Shown: positions 52,093 to 61,064 of the stretch, piece after piece
How positions within the stretch are numbered: the first letter of the stretch is position 1
How the letters are laid out: each line of letters begins with the position of its first letter
Assembly (NCBI GenBank): GCA_007556525.1
Contig: SWJS01000001.1
Coordinates: 1-64,000 of the forward strand
Length of the DNA stretch: 64,000 bases
Source: Lysobacteraceae bacterium CU05-9
Lineage (GTDB): Bacteria; Pseudomonadota; Gammaproteobacteria; Xanthomonadales; Xanthomonadaceae
Direction: 5' to 3'
Notes under the pieces: model-generated
The model's database searches: none
The model's input: the letters and a program-made list of their open reading frames with translations, nothing else
Told to the model about the DNA's origin: nothing
Made by a program: the position numbers and the translations under genes

Positions 52093-52853
52093 GAGTTTTT
52101 GCAACTGTATTGATGTTTGCAACCGGCGCCGCGATGGCGCAATCGACACCGGCACCTACTGCGCCGAAGCCGGAGAAGTTACTCAGCACGCAGGAAACCG
52201 CGATGATGGATTCTGTGGGCATCATCCGCTCGCATCCTGATTTGCTGCATTTCCGCGAAGGCGTGATTGCTTACAACAAGAAAGATTTCAAAAAGGCCCG
52301 CCGCAGCTTCCACTTGTCCGGTTTGTACGGTGACAAGATTTCGCAGGCAATGCTCGCTGAAATGAATTGGAAAGGTGAGGGTGGTCCGGTCGATCGTCCG
52401 CGCGCTTATGCGTTGATGGATATTGCAGCGGAGCGCGCAACGAATCCGGATCTTTTGAACATCCGCGAGAAATATCGGGAAGCCATGACGGAAGCGGAAC
52501 GCCAGAAAGCGATTGCTCTCGGTGACGACATTGTCAGTAAATATTCCGATGATGCGGCATTGAAGAAATTGGCGATCGCATTCCGCACTGACCGGTTGTC
52601 ACGTATCCGTGTTCCGCCGGGACGTTTGCAAAGTGTCCTCATTCACGGCGACGATGGCAATGACGAGAACCTCAATGCCGAAGAAGTGAACCCAAGCCAT
52701 TTCTACGCGAGCAAGTTCTGGGAGCCGAAGGAATATATGCAGATGCGTGATGACGTCACGAACCGCATGATCCGCAACGGCCGCGTGAAAGTGAAGTTCG
52801 GCGGTGCAGTCGAAGATGTCAACGGCAAGATCAAGATCGTGCCGAAGAAATAA
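52089..52853 (+). CDS. Secreted Sel1-like protein, paralogue 2
   Basis: A 254-residue member of the same family. The GTG start overlaps the previous stop and gives a signal peptide (MRVFATVLMFATGAAMAQ). The repeat region reads KARRSFHLSGLYGDKISQAM, LAEMNWKGEGGPVDRP and RAYALMDIAAERA. The C-terminal module is FYASKFWEPKEYMQMRDDV and GRVKVKFGGA. It is the most diverged of the four at the N-terminus and in the middle (LSRIRVPPGRLQ replaces the RxxGxGRL of the others). Function unknown. Confidence 0.78.
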   Translation: MRVFATVLMFATGAAMAQSTPAPTAPKPEKLLSTQETAMMDSVGIIRSHPDLLHFREGVIAYNKKDFKKARRSFHLSGLYGDKISQAMLAEMNWKGEGGPVDRPRAYALMDIAAERATNPDLLNIREKYREAMTEAERQKAIALGDDIVSKYSDDAALKKLAIAFRTDRLSRIRVPPGRLQSVLIHGDDGNDENLNAEEVNPSHFYASKFWEPKEYMQMRDDVTNRMIRNGRVKVKFGGAVEDVNGKIKIVPKK

Positions 52854-52948
52854 TCCGGGAAATGCGATGCCTATCTTATTTCTGATGGGCGTGCTAAAAC
52901 TGGACATATACCCCGAAGCTGCAACCCGACTTTTCCCTGGAGATATCT

Positions 52949-53743
52949 ATGTTGAAGTGTATTGCTGTAGCCATGATGTTCTCGCTTCCACTCACTGCAA
53001 CTGCGCAGGAGGATACGAAGCCAACCGTCGAGCTGGGATTGACGAAGACTGCAGAAGGCGAGGTCATTCTGACCCGCGATGAGGCGGAGGCCATGTCCAC
53101 GGATGCTTTCATGGATTCGCACTTGGACATCAAGTATCTATTGATCGGTCGCCAACGACTGTTGAGCGGTGATTATCCGGGAGCGCTCTATGCGTTGGAT
53201 CGCTCTGGTTCGCACGGGGATAAGTTGGCTCAGGCGATGCTCGCCGAAATGCATTGGGAAGGAAAGGGAACGAAAGTCGACCGAGTCCGTGCATACGCTC
53301 TCGCTGACATCGCTTCGGAGCGTCTCAATGATCCGTTCCTGGTCGGCATTCGTGAGCGCTATTGGGAGGCGTTGACAGAAGCGGAGCGTGCGCAAGTTCC
53401 GGGCATCGCAAAGGAAATCGTTGATCGCTACGGCGAAGTCAACACAAACCGACGCGTTCAACAGCACTGGCGCAACTCCAGGGACATGCGTCGCCCATCC
53501 GGTGCAGGCCGTTTGCTTGGCTTCATCGTTCTCGACAACTACAGCGACGGCACGTCGAGCGAAGTACGTGGCGATGCGTTTTTCGCCGAGAAATTCTGGA
53601 ATCTCGAACGCTATCAGGAGTTTAAGGACAAGTTCGTTGCCAATGCGTCACGCTACGGTACTGTGAAAGTACGGATGGGAGATCAGGAACAAAGCAGCCG
53701 CGTCCGTGCTGATGAAAATGCTGAGGATTCAAATTCCAATTAG
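52949..53743 (+). CDS. Secreted Sel1-like protein, paralogue 3
   Basis: A 264-residue member with a signal peptide (MLKCIAVAMMFSLPLTATAQ) and its own ribosome binding site (GGAG) after a 95-base gap, so it may have its own promoter. The repeat region is GDYPGALYALDRSGSHGDKL, AQAMLAEMHWEGKGTKVDRV and RAYALADIASERL; the C-terminal module is FFAEKFWNLERYQEFKDKF and GTVKVRMGD. The stop overlaps the end of convergent nudF by 4 bases. Confidence 0.78.
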   Translation: MLKCIAVAMMFSLPLTATAQEDTKPTVELGLTKTAEGEVILTRDEAEAMSTDAFMDSHLDIKYLLIGRQRLLSGDYPGALYALDRSGSHGDKLAQAMLAEMHWEGKGTKVDRVRAYALADIASERLNDPFLVGIRERYWEALTEAERAQVPGIAKEIVDRYGEVNTNRRVQQHWRNSRDMRRPSGAGRLLGFIVLDNYSDGTSSEVRGDAFFAEKFWNLERYQEFKDKFVANASRYGTVKVRMGDQEQSSRVRADENAEDSNSN

Positions 53744-54315
53744 CGTTCGATCAGCGATCCATCCGGATTGCGTTCGATCATCCACAAGCCGCCCCAGAGT
53801 TTCAGATCCAATTCGAAACCTTCCGCTTGTTTCTCGAGCAACCAACGCGGTGCCTCTTCGCGGGGCACTTCGTGGACGATGATGTTTTCGTCATCGACGC
53901 CACCGCCATCGGACACGCGACGCAATCCCATCGCGCGCACATAGGCTATGCGTTCAGTGCTCAGTCCGGCTGACGTCGGACCAATCAATAGAACTTCCAC
54001 ATGCTCGGGTTCGTACCCGGTCTCTTCGATCAGCTCGCGACGTGCGGCATCTTCCAAAGTGTCTTCGCCTTCTTGATCACCGACGAGACCCGCCGGCATT
54101 TCGATCGTGCGCTTGCCCAGCGGAATGCGGTCCTGCTCAACGAAAACGACTTTGTCATCAGCGGTCACTGCAATGATGATGACGGCCATGCCGATGCCGT
54201 GTACGCGTTCGACGTATTCCCAGCTCCCGCGCTTTTTCATGCGGACCCATTTGCCTTCGTAAACAGTCTCAACGGGCAACTTAGCGATAGGGGAGTGCAG
54301 ATCTGCTTTTGACAT
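53740..54315 (-). CDS. Nudix hydrolase, ADP-ribose pyrophosphatase-like
   Basis: A 191-residue Nudix protein. The box is GLVGDQEGEDTLEDAARREL followed by IEETGY, complete in its catalytic glutamates. The N-terminal YEGKWVRMKKRGSWEYVERV and FVEQDRIPLGKRTIEMPAG and the later IGPTSAGLSTERI fit the ADP-ribose/NDP-sugar pyrophosphatase group. It lies between Sel1-like paralogues 3 and 4 in the opposite orientation. The exact nucleotide substrate is not determined. Confidence 0.88.
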   Translation of the reverse strand: MSKADLHSPIAKLPVETVYEGKWVRMKKRGSWEYVERVHGIGMAVIIIAVTADDKVVFVEQDRIPLGKRTIEMPAGLVGDQEGEDTLEDAARRELIEETGYEPEHVEVLLIGPTSAGLSTERIAYVRAMGLRRVSDGGGVDDENIIVHEVPREEAPRWLLEKQAEGFELDLKLWGGLWMIERNPDGSLIER

Positions 54316-54406
54316 ATTCCACCCATATTTGGACTACTCCGATGTTACCAGCCGCCAGCGACTTACATAAAGTCTAGTCGCACCGTGACGCTACATACTT
54401 CACTTC

Positions 54407-54415
54407 GGGGGGGGG
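54407..54415 (+). repeat. Nine-G tract upstream of Sel1-like paralogue 4
   Basis: An uninterrupted run of nine G ends one base before an ATG (54417) that is in frame with the downstream gene, and 43 bases before the ATG I prefer. Such tracts are prone to slipped-strand length change. It is the longest G run I noticed in the window. Confidence 0.9.
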
Positions 54416-54458
54416 TATGTTATTAATGTTGGTAACGAGAAGACGAGGTGCGTCCCCC

Positions 54459-55331
54459 ATGCTGAAGCCGTTTTTTGCTGTTGTATTTTTAGCCGCGCCG
54501 ATTGCACTTTTCGCTCAGCCGAAAGTTCCTTACAAGGAAGCGCATCAGAATCCGGCTCCAATCATCGCGCCAGACGGAAAGGTGGTGTTGACGTATCGTG
54601 AGTCGCAGGCGATGTCGAGTCCGTCGTGGCTGAATGAGCACCCCGACGTCAAGCATTTGTTGATTGGTCGCAAACGGCTTTTCTCGGGCGATTATCAAAG
54701 TGCCATTTGGAATTTCGACCGCGCCGGCTATTTCGGAGATAAGCTCGCACAGGCAATGCTTGCCGAAATGTACTGGGAAGGAAAGGGTACGCCCGTCGAC
54801 CGCGTGAGAGCATACGCGCTTGCGGACGTTGCTGCCGAACGAATGAATGACCCCTTCCTGCTGCGCATTCGCGAAACCTATTGGGAAGGGCTAACGCCGG
54901 CTGAGCGCGCAGCCGTTGAGCAAATCGCGGACGAAATTCTGGGGCGCTATTCAGACGAGGTTACGTTGCTCAAACTTCAGCAACATTGGCGAAACCGCAA
55001 GCAATACTTCATGACCAAGGGAAGTGGTCGCCTCATTAGAGGGATGATCGTCTACAACCACGAAAACGGCTCTGTGGATGATGATTACTCACCTAGTGCG
55101 TACTACGCGCGCAAGTTTTGGGACGTGAGAGAGTACAAAACATTCAAGGACGACTTCACAGCCGCAGCAACTCGATATGGGAAGGTCAGCGTGAAATTCG
55201 GCGGCAAGACCCAGACATCGCGGGTCAGCACGAAAGACAAATCATTCCTGGATGACATTGAGGTCGAGGATGATGGCAAAGACTACGTGGATGATGATGA
55301 AATCGCGCCAACGCAGCCGCCATCAAATTGA
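54459..55331 (+). CDS. Secreted Sel1-like protein, paralogue 4
   Basis: A 290-residue member with a signal peptide (MLKPFFAVVFLAAPIALFAQ). The repeat region is GDYQSAIWNFDRAGYFGDKL, AQAMLAEMYWEGKGTPVDRV and RAYALADVAAERM, nearly identical in layout to paralogue 3. The C-terminal module is YYARKFWDVREYKTFKDDF and GKVSVKFGGK, followed by an acidic tail (DDIEVEDDGKDYVDDDE). I chose this ATG because it gives a clean signal peptide and has GAGG 10 bases upstream; the ATG at 54417, directly after the G9 tract, would add 14 residues. Function unknown. Confidence 0.78.
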   Translation: MLKPFFAVVFLAAPIALFAQPKVPYKEAHQNPAPIIAPDGKVVLTYRESQAMSSPSWLNEHPDVKHLLIGRKRLFSGDYQSAIWNFDRAGYFGDKLAQAMLAEMYWEGKGTPVDRVRAYALADVAAERMNDPFLLRIRETYWEGLTPAERAAVEQIADEILGRYSDEVTLLKLQQHWRNRKQYFMTKGSGRLIRGMIVYNHENGSVDDDYSPSAYYARKFWDVREYKTFKDDFTAAATRYGKVSVKFGGKTQTSRVSTKDKSFLDDIEVEDDGKDYVDDDEIAPTQPPSN

Positions 55332-55332
55332 G

Positions 55333-56238
55333 TTAGCTCGTCAGCTCAACGCCGGCAACATTCGCGAGACGGCGTCGTGTAATTGGGCCGAGTTTCAATT
55401 GATATGCAAGTTCCGATAGCGCTTCGGCGTCGGGCGAATGACGGACAAAATGATGCGACGTATCACCCAGCGGTGCATCCAACGCGATCACCGTGAGCTG
55501 ACGGTACAAGCGCGCCAAGTGACCATGCTCATGCAACTTCGCAGCGACGGACTTCGCACCACGCATCGTTAGGAAAGGTACTTCATCAATCCGGTCCAGC
55601 AGTTCATCCAACGAAGCGAAATGGTTGAGGAGTTGGGCGGCTGTTTTGGCACCGATACCGGGAATGCCCGGAATGTTATCGACCGCATCACCGCTCAGCG
55701 CTAAATAATCTGCAACTTGATGCGCATGCACGCCATGCTTATCACGCACGCCATCCAAGCCCCAACGTTGGTTGCGCGCGAAGTCCCATTGCAGGTCATT
55801 CGCTCCGAGCAACTGCGAAAGATCTTTGTCGGCTGACACGATGACGCCGTGATAGCCATGATCACGCATCACATGCAACGCGCTGCCGATCAGATCATCC
55901 GCTTCGTATCGATGGTCCGACAAAACTTTCAATCCCATCGCCTCACACAACGCACGGCAGTACGCAAACTGGCGTAACAACTCTTCCGGCGCGGGCTCGC
56001 GATTCGCTTTGTAGAGATCGTAAATCTCGTTACGGAAACAACGGTCCAACGCTTCGTCGAAGGCGATCGCAATGTTTTGGGGCTTCTCATATTCAACGAC
56101 ATCGAGCAAGAACCGCAAAAACCCCTGCACCGCATTCGTCGGCCAGCCTTCGGAATCAGTGAATTCGTTCGGCATGGAGTGCCACGCGCGGAACACGTAG
56201 ATGCTCGCATCCACCAGATACAACTTGCGTGCCGACAT
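55333..56238 (-). CDS. 5'-3' exonuclease, PolI N-terminal-domain type (Xni-like)
   Basis: A 301-residue FEN-family nuclease. The metal-binding acids are in LYLVDASIYVFRAWHSMP, the RYEADDLIGSAL cluster, VSADKDLSQLL and GDAVDNIPGIPGIGAKTAAQ (helix-hairpin-helix). All the acidic positions of the Pol I exonuclease domain look present, whereas E. coli Xni lacks some, so this may be an active flap endonuclease. It is a stand-alone domain with no polymerase. It overlaps the nitroreductase gene upstream by one base (TAATG). Confidence 0.87.
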   Translation of the reverse strand: MSARKLYLVDASIYVFRAWHSMPNEFTDSEGWPTNAVQGFLRFLLDVVEYEKPQNIAIAFDEALDRCFRNEIYDLYKANREPAPEELLRQFAYCRALCEAMGLKVLSDHRYEADDLIGSALHVMRDHGYHGVIVSADKDLSQLLGANDLQWDFARNQRWGLDGVRDKHGVHAHQVADYLALSGDAVDNIPGIPGIGAKTAAQLLNHFASLDELLDRIDEVPFLTMRGAKSVAAKLHEHGHLARLYRQLTVIALDAPLGDTSHHFVRHSPDAEALSELAYQLKLGPITRRRLANVAGVELTS

Positions 56239-56828
56239 TAAACAGCTCCCGGCAAACGTGAGACGTCGAATGCAGAGACCAACGACATCGCATCCGGTCG
56301 ATCGCGTTCCGGCACATTAATTTTCGGTGTGCCCAGATGGATGAAGCCGATGATGTTTTCGTTCTCTTCCAAACCGAACCAGTCCATCACGGTGCGGTCG
56401 TACGCCGCCCAGCCGGTCAGCCAGCAACCACGGAAGCCTTCCGCCTGCGCGGCTTGCAATAACTGGAATGCCACGCAGCCTGCGCTGAGGACTTGCTCGA
56501 CCTTCGGTACCTTCGCGTGCTCGACCTGCCGGCCGATAACGGTGATGATCAATGGGGCGAAGGTGAAACGGAGACGGTCTTTTTCGAGAATGCCACTCGC
56601 AACGTCGGGCTCAAGCGCAGCGTGATGTGAAGCCATCGCTTCTCCCAGCCGCGCACCCGCGTCGCCGGTGATCGTCACGAAACGGAACGGAACGAGCTTG
56701 CCATGGTCAGGAACCCGGGTCGCCACCGCCAAAATCCGCTTCAACGTCTCCTCATCCGGTCCCGGCGCCTCAAGCTGCATATTCGGCACGGAGCGCCGCG
56801 TCGCCAGATCGTCCAGTCGCAAAGTCAT
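56238..56828 (-). CDS. Nitroreductase-family flavoprotein (YdjA-like)
   Basis: A 196-residue FMN-dependent NAD(P)H oxidoreductase. The opening LATRRSVPNMQLEAPGP with the double Arg, the VPDHGKLVPFRFVTI segment, AGCVAFQLLQAAQAEGFRGCW and FIHLGTPK place it in the small YdjA branch. These enzymes reduce nitro compounds in vitro; physiological substrates are mostly unknown. Co-translated with the exonuclease gene. The start diverges from the membrane-protein gene at 56877 with 48 bases between. Confidence 0.87.
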   Translation of the reverse strand: MTLRLDDLATRRSVPNMQLEAPGPDEETLKRILAVATRVPDHGKLVPFRFVTITGDAGARLGEAMASHHAALEPDVASGILEKDRLRFTFAPLIITVIGRQVEHAKVPKVEQVLSAGCVAFQLLQAAQAEGFRGCWLTGWAAYDRTVMDWFGLEENENIIGFIHLGTPKINVPERDRPDAMSLVSAFDVSRLPGAV

Positions 56829-56876
56829 TCAGTCAGCCGCCTTCGTCTTCATAGGTGATTTGCTATTCTACTGCGT

Positions 56877-57338
56877 ATGTCAAAAAGACCCCTCTCAGTC
56901 ACCCTCATCGGCATCTTCGTCATCGTCCAGGCGGCGTTGAACCTGTTTTCGCTGTCCGCCGCCCGCAGTAACCCGGAGTTGCTGACGCAAATGCTGCCAC
57001 CGGGCGCGACGCCGGAGATGCTCTCGCAGGCGATCCCGATTGCGATGTTCGCCAGCGTGGTCATCGGCCTGATCGGCATTGGGTTGCTCCGTGGCCTGAA
57101 TTGGGCACGGATTGCGATGGTGGCGATCGCAATTTTGGCGCTGTTGATGGGTGTGATGCAGGGCAATCCGGTCATGCTGCTGTCGGCGGCGTTGCAGGGT
57201 GGGCTGGCATTTTTGCTGTATCGTCGGCAGGCGAGTGCGTTTTTTGACCTCAAAAGACGTCGCCATCTTCCTCCGGGTCCTGGCAATGACGGAAATCCAC
57301 CGTCCAGCGGGTCCAACACGGGCACTTTCGTCGCCTGA
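56877..57338 (+). CDS. Hypothetical small membrane protein
   Basis: A 153-residue protein with about four hydrophobic segments: roughly residues 7-27, 54-72, 78-95 and 98-115. Then comes a basic stretch (FDLKRRRHLPPGP) and a Gly/Ser/Asn-rich tail. I recognise no specific family, although the topology is like small proteins of unknown function in other Xanthomonadales. It is the last gene before the S10 operon promoter, on the same strand. Confidence 0.6.
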   Translation: MSKRPLSVTLIGIFVIVQAALNLFSLSAARSNPELLTQMLPPGATPEMLSQAIPIAMFASVVIGLIGIGLLRGLNWARIAMVAIAILALLMGVMQGNPVMLLSAALQGGLAFLLYRRQASAFFDLKRRRHLPPGPGNDGNPPSSGSNTGTFVA

Positions 57339-57380
57339 CCGTTTGAGGGCGCTAAGTGCATGATTTTTGTGCGTTTGCAC

Positions 57381-57410
57381 TTGCACAGAGCCCAAAAATC
57401 AGGTTAGAAT
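57381..57410 (+). promoter_or_regulatory. Promoter of the S10 operon
   Basis: TTGCAC (57381-57386), an 18-base spacer and TAGAAT (57405-57410) form a good sigma-70 promoter. The transcript would start near 57417, leaving a leader of about 280 bases before rpsJ. A second TTGCAC lies just upstream (57375-57380). Confidence 0.7.
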
Positions 57411-57585
57411 GGCGGCTCACTTCGTTAACTCGATGTGTAAATACTGCGAAATGAGGCATAGGATTTGCTTCGTATTCGCCCGACACGGATGCGTCGCATG
57501 GCTTTGCTGGTAGTCACAATATCCCTTGTTTTATAGGGGTTTTGCGCATCAGCGGTGTTCTGCGCCACATAAGCATTTGAGTCAG

Positions 57586-57613
57586 GCGGACCGGGAAACC
57601 GGACCGCTTTTTT
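57586..57613 (+). terminator. Hairpin 1 in the rpsJ leader
   Basis: GCGG-A-CCGG, a GAAA loop, CCGG-A-CCGC and then six T. The stem has one A-A mismatch. It looks like an intrinsic terminator placed about 170 bases into the leader, so it may act as an attenuator. Confidence 0.65.
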
Positions 57614-57641
57614 GTTGTTTGTTTCACCCGTTTTATTCATG

Positions 57642-57682
57642 GGGTTGGGCACCATGTGCTGCTCAACCCGTCGCTCTTTTTT
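57642..57682 (+). terminator. Hairpin 2 in the rpsJ leader
   Basis: GGGTTGGGCA pairs with TGCTCAACCC over 10 bp (one G-T wobble) around an 8-base loop. A run of six T (57677-57682) follows after 7 bases. It ends 17 bases before the rpsJ ATG. In E. coli the S10 leader has an L4-controlled attenuator in this position; whether L4 acts here cannot be told. Confidence 0.6.
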
Positions 57683-57699
57683 GAACAGGAACTACCGTA

Positions 57700-58011
57700 A
57701 TGGCGGACCAAAAGATCCGAATCAGGCTGAAGGCCTTCGATCATCGACTGATCGACCGTTCAGCAAGTGAGATCGTTGAGACGGCTAAGCGCACCGGCGC
57801 CCAAGTTAAGGGCCCAATTCCGCTGCCGACCAAGATCGAACGCTACACCATCCTCGTATCCCCGCACGTCGACAAGGACGCGCGTGACCAGTACGAGACC
57901 CGCACGCACAAGCGTGTACTCGACATCGTGGACCCTAACGACAAGACCGTCGACGCTTTGATGAAGCTCGAACTGGCCGCTGGCGTTGATGTCCAGATCA
58001 AGCTGAGCTGA
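57700..58011 (+). CDS. rpsJ: 30S ribosomal protein S10
   Basis: A 103-residue protein of the 30S head, also known as transcription factor NusE, which binds NusB in antitermination. [39 protein letters not shown] and [20 protein letters not shown] are standard. First gene of the S10 operon, with its own promoter and structured leader. In many relatives it directly follows tuf; here tuf is 57.5 kb upstream. Confidence 0.98.
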   Translation: MADQKIRIRLKAFDHRLIDRSASEIVETAKRTGAQVKGPIPLPTKIERYTILVSPHVDKDARDQYETRTHKRVLDIVDPNDKTVDALMKLELAAGVDVQIKLS

Positions 58012-58021
58012 GGACTGAACC

Positions 58022-58675
58022 ATGACTGCGAAGAAATATTCGTTGGGCATCGTCGGTCGTAAGGCTGGCATGAGCCGCTTCTTCACGGAAGACGGCAAGT
58101 CGGTTCCAGTGACTTTGATTGAAGCCACGCCGAACCGCGTCACCCAAATCAAGACGCAGGAAACTGACGGCTATTCGGCTGTTCAAGTGACCGTTGGCGT
58201 CCGTCGCGCTGCGCTGATCAACAAGCCAGCTGCCGGTCACCTGGCGAAGGCCAAGGTTGAAGGCGGCCGTGGTCTGTGGGAACTGCGCGTCGAAGACGAC
58301 AAGATTGCTGACTTTGAAGTCGGCGGTGAAATCAAGGCTGACATTTTTGAAGTCGGTCAAATCGTTGACGTTCAAGGCGTCACCAAGGGTAAGGGTTTCC
58401 AAGGCACGGTTAAGCGCTGGAACTTCACCATGGGTGATGCGACTCACGGTAACTCGCTGTCGCACCGCGCGCCGGGTTCGATTGGTCAGCGTCAAACTCC
58501 GGGCCGTGTTTTCCCAGGCAAGAAGATGTCGGGTCACATGGGCGATGTCCAACAAAGCACGCAAGGCCTTGAAATTGTCAAGGTTGACGTCGAACGCGGC
58601 CTGATCGCCGTGAAGGGCGCAGTGCCGGGTGCTCCAGGCGGTGATGTCATCATCCGTCCTTCGAGCAAGGGTTGA
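58022..58675 (+). CDS. rplC: 50S ribosomal protein L3
   Basis: A 217-residue protein near the peptidyl transferase centre. It has the [20 protein letters not shown] opening, [19 protein letters not shown], and the tip loop with [20 protein letters not shown]. The last includes the Gln that is methylated by PrmB in other gammaproteobacteria. It lies 10 bases after rpsJ in conserved order. Confidence 0.98.
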   Translation: MTAKKYSLGIVGRKAGMSRFFTEDGKSVPVTLIEATPNRVTQIKTQETDGYSAVQVTVGVRRAALINKPAAGHLAKAKVEGGRGLWELRVEDDKIADFEVGGEIKADIFEVGQIVDVQGVTKGKGFQGTVKRWNFTMGDATHGNSLSHRAPGSIGQRQTPGRVFPGKKMSGHMGDVQQSTQGLEIVKVDVERGLIAVKGAVPGAPGGDVIIRPSSKG

Positions 58676-58686
58676 GGTAGAGAATA

Positions 58687-59292
58687 ATGGAACTGACTGT
58701 TTTTAATAGCAGCAACAAGGTCTCGGTCTCGGACGAAGTTTTCGGTCGTGATTTCAGCAAGGACCTGGTGCACCAAGTCGTCGTTGCATACCGCAACGCA
58801 GGCCGCGCCGGTACGAAAGCACAGAAGACCCGTTCGGAAGTTGCCGGTACGACCAAGAAGTCGAAGAAGCAGAAGGGCGGTGGCGCACGTCACGGCGCGC
58901 TGACGGCTCCGATCTTCGTCGGTGGTGGTGTGACGTTCGCAGCGAAGCCACGTAGCTTTGCGCAGAAGGTCAACCGCAAGATGTACCGCGCTGCAATCCA
59001 ATCGATCCTGTCGGAATTGAACCGTCAAGGTCGCATCACTGTTGTCGAGTCGTTTGACGTTGACGCACCGAAGACTTCCGGTCTGGTGACGAAGCTCAAG
59101 GATCTCAACGCAGGCAAGCGTCCACTGATCGTGACCGAAGATGCAACTGAGAATCTGTATCTGTCGGCCCGCAACCTGCCTTACGTCCAAGTGCGTGATG
59201 TGCAAGGTCTGGATCCAGTGTCGTTGGTCGGCGCTGACACCGTGTTCGTAACGGTCGACGCACTCAAGAAAATCGAGGAGTGGCTGGCATGA
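58687..59292 (+). CDS. rplD: 50S ribosomal protein L4
   Basis: A 201-residue protein with a globular domain and the extended loop lining the exit tunnel ([20 protein letters not shown], then [19 protein letters not shown]). L4 is the autoregulator of the S10 operon in E. coli, which makes the leader hairpins upstream interesting. The stop overlaps the rplW start (ATGA). Confidence 0.98.
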   Translation: MELTVFNSSNKVSVSDEVFGRDFSKDLVHQVVVAYRNAGRAGTKAQKTRSEVAGTTKKSKKQKGGGARHGALTAPIFVGGGVTFAAKPRSFAQKVNRKMYRAAIQSILSELNRQGRITVVESFDVDAPKTSGLVTKLKDLNAGKRPLIVTEDATENLYLSARNLPYVQVRDVQGLDPVSLVGADTVFVTVDALKKIEEWLA

Positions 59293-59585
59293 ACGACGCT
59301 AAGCTCTACAACGTAATCCGCGCACCGCGCGTGTCCGAAAAGACCGCACGCCTGCAGGAACTTTCCAATCAATACGTCTTTGAAATCGCAACGACTGCAA
59401 CGAAGGCTGACGTCAAAGTCGCCGTCGAAAAGCTGTTCAATGTGAGCGTGGAAGCCGTCAACGTGGTGAACGTCAAGGGTAAGTCCCGTTCGTTCAAGTT
59501 CCGCGATGGCAGCCGCAAGGACTGGCGCAAGGCGTACGTGAAGTTGGCTGAAGGCCAAACGATCGACGTCACTGCGATGGCTTGA
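59289..59585 (+). CDS. rplW: 50S ribosomal protein L23
   Basis: A 98-residue protein at the tunnel exit, docking site for SRP and trigger factor. [16 protein letters not shown] and [20 protein letters not shown] with [15 protein letters not shown] are typical. I use the ATG overlapping the rplD stop, with GAGGAG upstream; an earlier in-frame ATG (59280) is inside rplD and lacks that spacing. Confidence 0.97.
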   Translation: MNDAKLYNVIRAPRVSEKTARLQELSNQYVFEIATTATKADVKVAVEKLFNVSVEAVNVVNVKGKSRSFKFRDGSRKDWRKAYVKLAEGQTIDVTAMA

Positions 59586-59598
59586 GGAATAGAAGACT

Positions 59599-60426
59599 AT
59601 GCCTTTAATGACATTTAAGCCAACCTCGCCAGGTCGCCGTAGTGCGGTCCGCGTGGTTACCCCGGATCTGCATAAGGGTGCTCCTTATGCGCCTTTGCTC
59701 GAGAAGCAAAGCCGTTCGGGTGGCCGTAACAACTACGGTCGCATCACGACCCGTCACATCGGTGGCGGCAGCAAGCAGCATTACCGCATCATCGACTTCA
59801 AGCGCGATAAGATCGGTATCCCTGCGAAGGTTGAGCGCATCGAGTACGATCCAAACCGTACCGCGCACATCGCATTGTTGCTGTACATCGACGGTGAGCG
59901 TCGTTACATCATTGCACCTAAGGGTTTGAAGCAAGGTGACCAGGTTCTCGCCGGTCGCGATGCTCCGATCCGTGCAGGTAACTCGCTGCCACTGAGCAAC
60001 ATCCCAGTCGGTACGACGGTCCATTGCGTGGAAATGAAGCCAGGCAAGGGCGCACAGATGGCACGTGCAGCAGGCGCAGGTGTATACCTCGTTGCCCGCG
60101 AACACGGTTACGCTACGCTGCGTCTGCGTTCGGGTGAAATGCGCAAGGTTCCAGTTGACTGCATCGCAACTGTCGGTGAAGTCGGTAACTCTGAGCACAG
60201 CCTTGAGAAACTGGGTAAGGCCGGTGCGAAGCGCTGGCGTGGTATCAAGCCAACCGTCCGCGGTGCGGCTATGAACCCAGTCGATCACCCGCACGGTGGT
60301 GGTGAAGCGAAGGCCGGTCAAGGCAATCCGCATCCAGTCACTCCGTGGGGCGTCCCAACCAAGGGTTACAAGACCCGTCATAACAAGCGCACGCAGAAGT
60401 TCATCGTGCGTGATCGTAGGAGCTAA
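59599..60426 (+). CDS. rplB: 50S ribosomal protein L2
   Basis: A 275-residue protein needed for subunit association and peptidyl transfer. [34 protein letters not shown] and the C-terminal [20 protein letters not shown], with the conserved His of the [11 protein letters not shown] type, identify it. It ends [18 protein letters not shown]. Confidence 0.98.
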   Translation: MPLMTFKPTSPGRRSAVRVVTPDLHKGAPYAPLLEKQSRSGGRNNYGRITTRHIGGGSKQHYRIIDFKRDKIGIPAKVERIEYDPNRTAHIALLLYIDGERRYIIAPKGLKQGDQVLAGRDAPIRAGNSLPLSNIPVGTTVHCVEMKPGKGAQMARAAGAGVYLVAREHGYATLRLRSGEMRKVPVDCIATVGEVGNSEHSLEKLGKAGAKRWRGIKPTVRGAAMNPVDHPHGGGEAKAGQGNPHPVTPWGVPTKGYKTRHNKRTQKFIVRDRRS

Positions 60427-60432
60427 TAGGCC

Positions 60433-60699
60433 ATGGCACGTTCACTGAAGAAAGGCCCGTTTGTCGATCACCACTTGATGGCGAAGGTCGAAGCCGCGGG
60501 TAACACCAAGAAGCCGATCAAGACCTGGTCGCGCCGTTCCACCGTCTTGCCGGAAATGATCGGTTTCACGATCGCTGTCCACAATGGCAAGAACCACGTT
60601 CCAGTTTTGGTCAATGAGCAAATGGTTGGCCACAAGCTGGGTGAATTCGCCCTGACCCGTACCTATAAAGGTCACGGCGCAGATAAGAAGTCGAAGTAA
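60433..60699 (+). CDS. rpsS: 30S ribosomal protein S19
   Basis: An 88-residue protein of the 30S head that contacts S13 and the tRNA region. [35 protein letters not shown] and [20 protein letters not shown] are standard. It starts 6 bases after rplB and is slightly shorter than the E. coli protein (92). Confidence 0.98.
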   Translation: MARSLKKGPFVDHHLMAKVEAAGNTKKPIKTWSRRSTVLPEMIGFTIAVHNGKNHVPVLVNEQMVGHKLGEFALTRTYKGHGADKKSK

Positions 60700-60711
60700 G
60701 GAGATATGACG

Positions 60712-61053
60712 ATGGAAGCGAAAGCAATTTTGCGCACCGCGCGCATCTCCCCGCAGAAGGCTCGCCTGGTGGCTGACCAAGTTCGCGGCTTGTCCGCAGA
60801 GCGCGCGGTCAACCTGTTGAAGTTCTCGGACAAGAAAGCTGCACACATGATCAAGAAGGTCGTGGAATCGGCAATCGCAAATGCTGAGAACAACAACGGT
60901 GCAGATATCGATGCACTCAAGGTTCAAACCATCATGGTTGACGAAGGTCCTACGCTGAAGCGCTTCATGGCGCGTGCGAAGGGTCGCGGCACCCGTATCC
61001 TCAAGCGCACGAGCCACATCACTGTGATCGTGGGCGAAGGCAAGAAAGGTTAA
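60712..61053 (+). CDS. rplV: 50S ribosomal protein L22
   Basis: A 113-residue protein whose beta-hairpin lines the exit tunnel and is a macrolide-resistance site. [38 protein letters not shown] and [20 protein letters not shown] are typical. I choose the ATG at 60712, 8 bases after GGAG; the ATG at 60706 is only 2 bases from it. Confidence 0.96.
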   Translation: MEAKAILRTARISPQKARLVADQVRGLSAERAVNLLKFSDKKAAHMIKKVVESAIANAENNNGADIDALKVQTIMVDEGPTLKRFMARAKGRGTRILKRTSHITVIVGEGKKG

Positions 61054-61064
61054 GGCAGAGCACT

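Noticed and set aside
57451-57516. Possible leader peptide MRHRICFVFARHG in the rpsJ leader
   Set aside because: No ribosome binding site and no run of codons suggesting amino-acid attenuation; S10 operons are not known to be controlled that way.
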